Below are positions 1 through 8,376 of a DNA stretch of 64,000 nucleotides, one piece after another; position 1 is the stretch's first letter; each line of letters starts with the position of its first letter. The notes below the pieces were generated by a model. The model saw only the letters and a program-made list of their open reading frames with translations, was not told the origin of the DNA and ran no database searches. This stretch comes from Icerya purchasi (taxonomy: Eukaryota > Arthropoda > Insecta > Hemiptera > Monophlebidae): NCBI GenBank assembly GCA_039619475.1, contig CM077116.1:299564464-299628463 (forward strand), in the 5' to 3' direction. The translations under genes and the position numbers were made by a program.

Positions 1-35
1 TATTTATTTTTTGTAAAAAAGCATTTTTTTAATAA
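1..35. repeat. Edge of a long-TIR MITE (partial)
   Basis: The first 30 or so bases (TATTTATTTTTTGTAAAAAA then GCATTTTTTT) match the outer end of the right arm of the palindromic element at 52.71-53.16 kb, near 53130-53160. The window therefore opens inside another copy of that element, most of which lies upstream. The stretch is short and AT-rich, so the assignment rests on about 30 aligned bases. Confidence 0.5.
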
Positions 36-237
36 TCTAGTTGTACTGTTTTCATTTATAGTCTCAAACTAGCATCACCTCGTCATTCGTACATTCTACT
101 GAGCATCTATCGGCTCCATTAGCCTTTTCATTTATAGATGACAATGAACTGATTGATACCAATAAAATACTTATATTATTCCTATTCGTAGATGAAAAGT
201 GCTAATTTCAATCTCGTGAATTAAATCACGCTAAAAT

Positions 238-432
238 CTACGAATCGAAAGTGTCCATCTTTTTATTCCGGAATTGTTTTACCAGACGAAAACACACATT
301 TTTATATAATTGTGCTGGTAGTGTAGACGTTTTTCCAGTAATCGTAGTAATAACTTTTTCGACATCTTTTGATTCTTCTTCTTCACTGTAAGTAAAATTG
401 AAACACTTGGCAAGCGATGCACTATGGGACAT
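238..432 (-). other. Short unidentified ORF (64 codons)
   Basis: An ATG-started minus-strand frame with an acidic run (SEEEESKDVEK) and a lysine-rich C-terminus. I do not recognise it. Its ATG lies inside a 31-bp block (about 425-455) that also occurs inverted at 3295-3325 in the pogo-like transposase pseudogene. In the other strand that block encodes TMGHFANLTG, so this ORF may simply be antisense to transposon debris. A polypyrimidine-AG precedes the ATG region in minus orientation, so an exon cannot be ruled out. The 36-237 stretch before it shows nothing. Confidence 0.2.
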
Positions 433-455
433 TTCGCTAATCTAACTGGCTAAAA
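425..455 (+). repeat. 31-bp block shared with pogo-like pseudogene
   Basis: CACTATGGGACATTTCGCTA onwards matches, with one difference, the reverse complement of 3295-3325. It probably marks a tiny second fragment of the same transposase C-terminus, in plus orientation. Similarity stops abruptly on both sides. From 456 to 935 I see only AT-rich sequence with a C9 run near 685 and a short (TA)n near 880-897. Confidence 0.45.
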
Positions 456-939
456 TTATTACAGGAGAGATTTCGATGAAATTTGGGATTTAGATAGATT
501 TTATTGTAAGGAACAAAATGATGTGCACTTTACTAGACATCTGTCGGCGGCTATTTTTTAGGTACATTTTTGGGCACTTTTTATTCCTATCTACACTCTT
601 TTAAAGGGACAATTTCTGTACAAAAAAAAAAAAGGACTAAAATTATACATTTTTTAAAATTCGATGATAAATTTAAGGAACAACCCCCCCCCCCATCCAT
701 ATTAGACAAGTTAATCAAGTTTGAGCCACATAGGGTCTGCCTTATGAGCACCTTTTTAAGAATATTTCCTTGTTTGATATTTCAATCGAATTCTACATAA
801 TTTATAAAACTACAAAATATTAACATTATTATTTATTTTTTAAATTACTGATACATAATTAGTTGAATGAATGTATATACATATATATATATATATAATA
901 GAAGCAAAATATATGTATTACGTGCCTCAAAATTCTTCA

Positions 940-2720
940 GATTTAGCTTCCTATGTCAAATTCTTGACTACTAAATTCGTCAGCATCAGCTAGAATTATT
1001 AACAACTCAAAAGCTTCTTTTGTACGTAGTGGTGTGTTTTTCTTTGAGGACTCTTCACTGAGTTCTAAATTAGCGGGTCAAGATTAAGCAGCAGCCGATA
1101 AAAAGCTTCCGAATTGCACTCCTCTCTCGAATAACTCGTCTACACCATTTGAAATACTTATTACAGACTTCTGCAGCTTTCTCCGATAAAAGTCCAATTG
1201 ATAACAGCGCTTTCTTCATTATAATAGAACCATGAACTCTAGTATTTTATGCTTGGTTGGTATCATCGGATACCATGGCTATACAAACAATTCAGTCGTT
1301 TTAAACAGAAAACTTCTCAATGTTAACCGCATGCCCACTGAATATAATTTCCAGAATAACCTTGATTCGATAAATAAGACCGTCGTTTATACCGGTAATT
1401 TCTGCGACCAACTGAGAATTTGAAAAGAATTTACGGCTCGTATTTCCATCGTTGGTATTGCCGAATTCCCAACTTTCGGTAAATGCACCAAAATACCTAT
1501 TTTTTCTTACAACATGCCTTGTATTTACATTTTTCTCGAATTTACAGCATGCCCTGTATTTACATTTTTCTCGAATTTACAGCATGCCCTGTATTTATAT
1601 TTTTCTCGAATTTACAGCATGCCCTGTATTTACATTTTTCTCGAATTTACAGCATGCCCTGTATTTACATTTTTCTCGAATTTACAGCATGCCCTGTATT
1701 TATATTTTTCTCGAATTTACAGCATGCCCTGTATTTACATTTTTCTCGAATTTACAGCATGCCCTGTATTTACATTTTTCTCGAATTTACAGCATGCCCT
1801 GTATTTATATTTTTCTCGAATTTACAGCATGCCCTGTATTTACATTTTTCTCGAATTTACAGCATGCCCTGTATTTACATTTTTCTCAAATTTACAACAT
1901 GCTTTTTTCCAGGAGATACCTTCCATTTTTTGACTCCAATCTTGTAAGCTAAGTGAAAAATTTCTTCTAAAAAAGTGAATCCTAACGTATAGAATTGAAA
2001 ACTAAAATTCCGAAAGTTTCGCATTAGCATTCATCTTAATATTCAGATTGTTAAACTGCTTCGAGGTGGCTCCACAATATAGCATTTCATCGATATAAAG
2101 TAGTGTCTGGTGTTGCGGCATTGCAAACTTTTGCATCCACCATTATGAATCAAGGGGCATACTTCACAAAGAAGGCCTTTTCACTCAAACAAAAATTTGA
2201 TTATAATCTATTTAACTTATTACTTATTTAATTTCTCCCTTTGTTATATCAGCAGACTATTTTACAAATCGTTTTTGTATTGGCCGACAATAGCGAAAAG
2301 AAGACGAAGGGTTGAATTCTGCCAAGTGATTGAGCCTTCCTCCGTATAAAGTTGCAATATTACGAAACTATTTTGAAATGTATGGGGTTGTCCGTTACCT
2401 TCCATCTTTTGCTTGTATCGCAACCCGATTTAAACGTAAGAACAAGTTTTTAACCATCTTCTAAGTTCAAGTCATTTACTGTTCCAAATGCGTTAGGAGC
2501 CGCGATGCCGTATTATCCAGGGCATCCTGTAATCGAATTTCTATTATAGTTTCGGTTATCGTAATTCTTCGGGTAGATAGCTCTCTACTTTAACGCCTAA
2601 GCCTAGATAGATCCGAGAGGCATCCTTTAAAGCTATATTATAGTGAGAAATCACACGTAAAAATGTTTCACATAAAAAGTCTTACTAAATTGATCCCCTT
2701 ATCTGAAATATATTCTGCAG
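940..2720 (-). pseudogene. Decayed copy of a dispersed invertebrate protein family
   Basis: Read on the minus strand with frame changes, blocks appear in a fixed order: IEIRLQDALDNTASRLLTHL (about 2500-2570), then MVDAKVCNAATPDTT (about 2095-2150), CGATSKQFNNLN, FLEEIFHLAYKIGVKKWKV (about 1935-2000), FGNTNDGNTSRKFF with EITGINDGLIYR (about 1340-1470), YPWYP, and IGLLSEKAAEVCNKYFKW (about 1130-1200). I recognise this block order from memory as a family of uncharacterised proteins present in many copies in arthropod and cnidarian genomes and usually presumed transposon-borne; I know no proven function. Many stops and frameshifts make this copy dead. A 35-bp tandem array interrupts it between the KKWKV and NTNDGNT blocks. 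The family resemblance is recalled, not searched. Confidence 0.6.
1509..1893. repeat. 35-bp tandem array, 11 copies, 105-bp superperiod
   Basis: Eleven head-to-tail 35-bp units, nearly identical (unit begins ACAGCATGCCCTGTATTT). One position alternates C, C, T in strict threes (units 3, 6 and 9 carry TTTATATT where the others carry TTTACATT), giving a 105-bp higher-order unit. Because 35 is not a multiple of 3, each plus frame cycles through the same 35 residues, and all three plus frames are open across the array. The open frames follow from the repeat and are not evidence of a gene. The flanking bases on both sides carry degenerate half-units, so the array probably grew from sequence native to the surrounding pseudogene. 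Confidence 0.95.
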
Positions 2721-3169
2721 AAAAAATTTCAGTTAAATCGGCCTTTCCGTTTTGGTACAATGACGTGATAAAGTCTCTCCGGTGAGCGTACAATACACGT
2801 CTCTGTACGGACGCCTGTATAACACGGCGTATTTTCTAAACAGGTAAAAACTGGCAGCCGTTTTTTTTACACATTTTTCCTCCCAATACAAATAAATCAG
2901 CGGTATCTCGAGGTCACATGCAAGTTATTGTTCTCTGTTTTTGGAGAAGTTAATATGTTTCGTTTTCAAAAAAAAAAACCGCTAATAATGAAAACCTATT
3001 CTGTTCCCAGAGTTAGAAATTTTGCTCGCAATTTATCCCTAGTCTAGAAACAATAGTGGTCAATAATGATTTTGTCGCAATAGCTTATCGTGTAAATGAG
3101 ATAAATTACCGAATTCAATTAATATTCAAAATCCGAACTATGTCGTATGATAAGCTAACTTTGAGGAGC

Positions 3170-4320
3170 TGCCACTAATGATACTTTTAAAACACGAGAA
3201 AAAACTGATTAAGATTCTGTACTTATTTACCTATCAAATAAACAACTCTATATTTCATTCGCTCTACGGCAATTTTCACGAAATAGGTTTTTGGCCAGTT
3301 AGATTAGCGAAATGCCCCATAGTGTTGAACCGACTTTGGACAGTTAATTTAGACAGTTTTGTAAGCAGTAAGTTTAGCATTGGTTCAATTTGTTCATATC
3401 TGAGTTCGTCTCGGTTATTTTCGAAGCGTCATTTCTCTACATAGCTTTTCTCCAACTGAAATAAAATACATGAAGCGCGGTAATATTTAACAGCCGCATC
3501 ATGTGAATCCCATTTTCTGAACAATATTCAGACAGCTGAAAAATCATGTGAGATTTATGTCCATTTAAACATAAAACGGTAGGTTCTTTAGTTTTCTTTT
3601 TAATCAGTCACAGATTAAATATACCTTCTCTATAATAATCAAAGGAATTGTGTGATTTCATCTAACCTGATTCAAATATTCTGATTCCCCCCGCTCATAG
3701 GAAACCATAGACGGCACGCTACTGTACTAGCCGCAGATGAACAATACAATTAAGTTTTTTATTATTTCACGACACTATGAATATATTTTTTTTTTAAATC
3801 ACCCCTTTTTGCTAATACTTTCTTCCCCCCCACAGGGATTCGAAAAAAATAATCAGTCTTATCGCAATTAAAAATGTTATCAGTTGATATGTTTTGTTTT
3901 GGATTCATATTAATTTCAGCGAAATATTTTTCAACTTGGTTAATCCAGTTCGGAATAATATTTTCAATAATATCGGCTCCAGTTTTAGCTAACGACCGTG
4001 ATATTCGCGAATGTTACAACTTCCGTCAACAACTGGATCCACTTGTCGTCCCCCGGTGAAAATTATCTTTGACGTTCGCTTTTAGTTTCAACTTCTGCGC
4101 CATATGTGAAACATTATCCAGTAAATTCTCTTTTGCGATTAGCATTTGCAGTAATTTTCCCACTTCGCAAGAACAGCATTATTTTCTACCGCAAGCGATG
4201 GCCCTATTTTTTAAGACAGATATGTTCCCATTAAAAATAGTTTGCTTCTATTTTTTTCGAATGCTTTTACGTATAAATTTTAAAAATTTTTCAGTGAAAT
4301 TGAGTAGTTAACAATTCTGT
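3170..4320 (-). pseudogene. pogo-like DDE transposase pseudogene
   Basis: Minus-strand translation gives, in order, a weak N-terminal region (about 3930-4310), a block FNCDKT followed by KKVLAKRG (about 3790-3880), then PTVLCLNGHKSHMIFQLSEY and CSENGI (about 3510-3600), and a C-terminal part with RFNTMG (about 3300-3330). This order matches pogo/Tigger-type transposases, where the first block is usually Y-D-E-T, containing the first catalytic Asp, and the second is DGH-SH, containing the second. Here the second Asp is Asn (NGHKSH). Frames change between blocks and stops are present, so the copy is dead. No terminal inverted repeats were identified. Transposases of this group cut and paste DNA in the nucleus. 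Confidence 0.6.
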
Positions 4321-6045
4321 ACTTTTGAACGCACTATACATACCTAAATTTTTGTACCGCAAAGTTGTTTTTGTTATTCCATGAATTTTTTTGCCACATG
4401 GTATACTGGTAAAACTTTGTTCAAACATATAATAATGCTTTCTCGAGGCTTTCATTATGAAAATTTCGAAATAATCTTGGCATTTTTAGATTCTAAATAT
4501 GAACAAAATATACAGTTTTCATTTTAGATGCGGTAGCCATTAATCGCGAATAAAAGTGAATTTAAAAAAGTAAATTAATAAGCATGAACAGAAATAAATT
4601 CGCTAATATTAGACCGATATAACAGATTTGATACCTAGTGTAATCGGTACATTACTCATTATACACGTTTTTCTATCGAGATTTTTCATGCAAATTGTAG
4701 GCCTACTTTATAATATCAATCTGATTATTGATGAAAGCTGCTTTCAAATGATGTCTTAAATTTAAGAGATACATTTTTATAACTTATTCGACATTAAATT
4801 TATTAAAATAATCGAATATAATAAAGATAAATCTTACCTTAATTTATCCATAAGCAATAAATAAAATTGATTATTCTTCTTTATAATTAAACACATAAAA
4901 CGACACGAAAAAAAAAAAAAATTAAATAAACGATCCACAACCGTTAGTTGTTATTCTGATGATGTGTTTCTGTTGAAGTGGACAATAAATGTAGCGTAAG
5001 ATTTAATTCTCAGAACCTTAATATTTATATCTGAAAATCATATTGCTCTTTTTTTGACGGAAGAGATGTATTTTTACGAATAAACGACTTGAGAACGGAA
5101 CCAGTTACACAGAATAATACTTTAATATCCACGGATTAATTTTCCATACATAAAAATTATCGCCCGGAACCCAATTTTTCGTGAAAAAAAAAATAAATAG
5201 AATTCACGAATTTGATAATTTAGTCCTGAACAAGCAAACTATTATTATTTGTATTAGTGAAATTAACACTTTAATCTCATAATCTCACGTTTTGTGTCAT
5301 AATTATAAAGTAGGTGGCATCACAATTTTCGTCATTTTCGTAATATCGTTCTTTAAAATACCGTTTACGAATTTCTAATATGGAAGCGATCAGGAAACAT
5401 CCATCATATCTGATAATTTTCCTGTTTTAATAAGTTAAATTTTTCTCCGTAAAATGTTATTAAATTCCAATTACTTCAGTAGTTCCAACTAGAAATTTTA
5501 ATACGCTAAAAACAATATGTATGTGGAAAAGCTGTTAATATTTTAAGCAATCTAATGCAGCATATCGACACATCATGTTTACGTCAAGGCTAAAATAAAA
5601 AATGTTTACAAATTATTAAATATGAATAAAAATGTAAATGTTCGTTTGTTCAAAATCTTAAATGTCCGAAAGTTCTCCACCGATTATTTTGAAATTTTGG
5701 CATAACGTTGCATTTGAATAAGCGGCCTGCTTTTATATTACCTGTCAGGAACACACTCAAAAATAATAATCAGAACGGGATTATTTTCAGCTAATATTTT
5801 TCTTGCCCTACTACAACACCATCCGTTGGACGGATACTAACGGTGCTTCCCCATCTAGAGCTAACATGTCAGCTCTCACATACCTTTGCGCGATTTTGCT
5901 ATCCATCTCGTTTGCACGCAAAAGTGCTTCCATAATACATTAGCTAACATGTTAACTTTAGGTGTGGACGCACTGTAAACATTGCTCACGCCGAACAGCG
6001 TGTTTTTTGACAGATATTGCTATCACCAAATAGATTTTATGCTGC
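4321..6045. other. AT-rich stretch without recognisable gene
   Basis: No coding signal seen. The segment 5640-5765 (around CCGATTATTTTGAAATTTTGG and AACGTTGCATTTGAATA) reads like a dispersed repeat I have met in other arthropod sequence, but I cannot name it. 5800-5990 is GC-richer than its surroundings and contains two near-repeats of GCTAACATGT. Confidence 0.4.
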
Positions 6046-6049
6046 TTCG

Positions 6050-6320
6050 TTCGATTGTGGTATTACTAAACAGCAACGCAGAAGAGCTGCAGACAATGCT
6101 TACGGATATAAATATGTTTTCCAGTAAAATAGGACTCAAAATAAGACGTAAATAAGACATAAATAATGATAAACACCGATGAAGACGTACGCATAAGAAT
6201 AGACCAGGAAGAAATCGAAAATGTGGAAAGCTACATATACTTAGGTCAGAAAATTATAACAAACAAGCAACTTCTTTTAACCGGCTAGACCGTTTCCAGA
6301 CAAAGGCGGAATTTCTGAAA
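6050..6320 (+). pseudogene. RTE-clade LINE reverse transcriptase fragment
   Basis: Plus-strand translation gives LLNSNAEELQTMLTDINMFS followed by SKIGLKI, then after a frame change RIRIDQEEIENVESYIYLGQ. This is the RT palm/thumb region just downstream of the YADD box in RTE-type elements, where a helix with AEELQ is followed by KTK and V--Y-YLG motifs. Both ends are truncated and no tail is visible. A separate RTE C-terminal fragment lies at 47.2-47.35 kb, so that clade has been active in this genome. Confidence 0.6.
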
Positions 6321-6442
6321 GAGAAGAAATAAAAAAGATAACGAAATAGTTGAAACTGGAGAGTAACGACGGAATAATAGACGAACAACACATTAAATAT
6401 TACGATGTTAGTAATACTAAATTAGAACGATGTCATTAAACA

Positions 6443-6943
6443 ACATTCTAAAACCTCCTTTATCCTTTCCTTCCCATCTCCAGCCGTTATTCCCCTCCTT
6501 CTTTCCTTTATACTTTCTATCTCCGATCGCCACAGAATCTGAGTAGGTGATCTAAGTCCATGTAGTTGGGTCAGTGTTAACACCGAGCCCATTTAAAAAA
6601 AAAAAAAAAACATTCTAAAACCTCCTTTATCCTTTCCTTCGCATCTCCAGCCGTTATTCCCCTCCTTCTTTCCTTTATACTTTCTATCTCCGATCGCCAC
6701 AGAATCTGAGTAGGTGATCTAAGTCCATGTAGTTGGGTCAGTGTTAACACCGAGCCCATTTAAAAAAAAAAAAAAAACATTCTAAAACCTCCTTTATCCT
6801 TTCCTTCGCATCTCCAGCCGTTATTCCCCTCCTTCTTTCCTTTATACTTTCTATCTCCGATCGCCACAGAATCTGAGTAGGTGATCTAAGTCCATGTAGT
6901 TGGGTCAGTGTTAACACCGAGCTCATTTAAAAAAAAAAAAAAA
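6443..6943 (+). repeat. Three tandem LINE-A 3' tails, 167-bp period
   Basis: Three near-identical 167-bp units begin at 6443, 6610 and 6777 (ACATTCTAAAACC) and each ends in GAGCCCATTT plus an internal poly(A) of about 16. A fourth start at 6944 runs into LINE-A coding sequence. The end of each unit (TTGGGTCAGTGTTAACACC) is the same tail seen at the 3' ends of the other LINE-A copies. Each tail can fold: TGGG pairs with CCCA around the palindrome GTGTTAACAC (6567-6591 in unit 1). Poly(A) inside each unit shows these are repeated 3' termini, not a random satellite. Confidence 0.85.
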
Positions 6944-7290
6944 ACATTCTAAAACCGCCTCCCCTGCTTTTCCTTCGACTTTGCTTTCACGTTTCATCTT
7001 CGTTTTTGTTATTATCTTCCGTTTTAATTTTATTACTTTTTTTCTTTTCTCAGCCTTTCCTCGGTTTACTCATCATACTATTCCAACTGAACGGAGCAAT
7101 AGTATCCGCATCTTCTTCCTCCAATGTCCTTTCTATCGAACGCTGTGTTCTGTATTTCCGTTTATTAAAACTCGAACTTCCTACTGCTTACTGCGCACGC
7201 CTTATTTATTTATTTATACAATCCACCAGTGCAGCAACTTACGCCGATTACTGCACAGCACAATATAATAAAACAATTCAGTAGAAATAT
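6944..7290 (+). pseudogene. LINE-A ORF2 C-terminal fragment
   Basis: Translation across a frameshift gives SNSIRIFFLQCP and LSIERCVLYFRLLKLELPTA then YCARL. These align with ADHVFFLCPSL and ECSAFYFSLLRLALPTPYCA of the longer LINE-A copy at 59.8-61 kb, i.e. the region around and after the C-terminal zinc finger. It directly follows three tandem tails of the same family in the same orientation. It has no poly(A) of its own. 7291-7522 holds only A-rich sequence. Confidence 0.65.
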
Positions 7291-7538
7291 ACAAGTGCAG
7301 GTACGATGAAACGATAGAAAAGAAAAAATACGAAATGTATTCGTTATTTGTCTTAGGTAGGCTAGAAAACGGTACGTAGCGAAAGGAAATAGAAAAAGGA
7401 CAAAAAATAAAGTACGAAAAAATTGAAAAACAAAATTGAAATAATTAAATTAAATAGAAACTAGAATTAAATGGAACGGGAGAAAAATTTTTGAATTAGA
7501 ACAAGCTCACTGCGAGACTCGGTTTTTTTTTTTTTTGT

Positions 7539-7564
7539 CCTCATTTCGGATACTACCGATGAGG
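7539..7564 (-). other. 3'-terminal stem-loop of the minus R1-clade LINE
   Basis: Two bases from the poly(A), CCTCAT pairs with ATGAGG and an inner CGG pairs with CCG across a two-base bulge. A diverged form of this tail with the CCTCA/TGAGG stem retained precedes another poly(A) at 58381-58423. It is a candidate 3' recognition structure for target-primed reverse transcription. Seen in sequence; function inferred. Confidence 0.55.
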
Positions 7565-7704
7565 CAAATTTATTTAATAAGTTTCATTGCATACAGTTAT
7601 ATGACAACAAAATTAATGTGCCCCATCCAATTAAGTTTATTAGGTCACATTAATTCTGTTTTACAAAGAGTAAATATAATTCTTAATAGTAAATAGTACC
7701 TTAA

Positions 7705-7716
7705 TATAAATCAATC
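7705..7716. repeat. Left target-site duplication, 12 bp
   Basis: ATATAAATCAAT here and ATATAAATGAAT at 8365-8376 (11 of 12 identical) flank the plus-strand R1 insert. The motif is AT-rich, but it falls exactly where coding homology of the insert begins and poly(A) ends, which supports it. Confidence 0.6.
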
Positions 7717-8364
7717 TCTGGTTATCGCACAATATCATATACTTCAGTCAACATCATAGCAGGAATAATAATACCTGTAGACTTAAAGTTAGAAACTGTA
7801 AACGAAATATCAAAACATGCAAACAAGAAGAACTAAAATTTTAGACAAAAAAACGTTACGAAAACAGATCAATAAAATTAATTCAAGTAGTATACGACAC
7901 TCTGGCAACTCAGATGTGATAAATCAAAAACTGGCAAAGTAACAACACGGGAAATAGTTCCAAACTTAGAAGAAAGACTACAAATGAAACATTTTTATAC
8001 CGATTATAACTTCACTCAATTTTTAACCGGACATGGAAATAATAATGGGGTGTCTATATGAAACGGTTTAAAATTGCTGAAACAGACATCTGTATAGACT
8101 GTAAAGAGAAAACAGACGATTAACATTCGATTTTCGAATGCAATAAGTTTAAAAACGAAAGAGAAAAACGGAAAATAATAAAACAACCAATAACCGAAAT
8201 ACATAAAAAAAACTTTTTTAATTTGATCAGCTTTGTCAACCATGTAATGAATAACAAAACAAAACACATCAACAACAAATAATAACAGTAACAATCAGAA
8301 ACTCCGGCTGAAAAACCGCAAGGTACAGCGGAGTAAATAAATAAATAAAAAAAAAAAAAAAAAT
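7717..8364 (+). mobile_element. 5'-truncated R1-clade LINE nested in another R1
   Basis: A plus-strand fragment inserted into the minus R1-clade LINE. It begins in the late RT/thumb region (RTISYTSVNIIAGIIIPVDL, the family's Y-RT-S----IAG--P--L motif), passes FLTGHG (about 8025-8040) and a CCHC finger (CIDCKEK, HSIFEC; about 8085-8145), stops at 8279-8281 and ends in a 60-base UTR with a stem-loop plus poly(A) (8347-8363). Frameshifts and an in-frame TAA inside the finger spacer show decay. 5' truncation is the usual result of incomplete reverse transcription. It is flanked by a 12-bp duplication with one mismatch. Confidence 0.75.
8301..8334 (+). other. 3'-terminal stem-loop with GCAA tetraloop
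   Basis: ACTCCG-G-CTG pairs with CAGCGGAGT (nine pairs, one bulged G). Inside the loop, ACC-GCAA-GGT forms a second small hairpin with a GNRA-type tetraloop. It sits 12 bases before the poly(A) of the nested R1-clade fragment. Position and regularity suggest the RT-recognition element of this family; that role is inferred. Confidence 0.6.
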
Positions 8365-8376
8365 ATATAAATGAAT
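8365..8376. repeat. Right target-site duplication, 12 bp
   Basis: ATATAAATGAAT, partner of 7705-7716. In the minus strand it reads as the last codons of the host ORF2 (IHLY). Confidence 0.6.

Noticed and set aside
1452..1952. Three long overlapping plus frames of 139-166 codons
   Set aside because: They are the three phases of the 35-bp tandem array; their openness follows from the repeat, and the translated residues are the same 35 in each.
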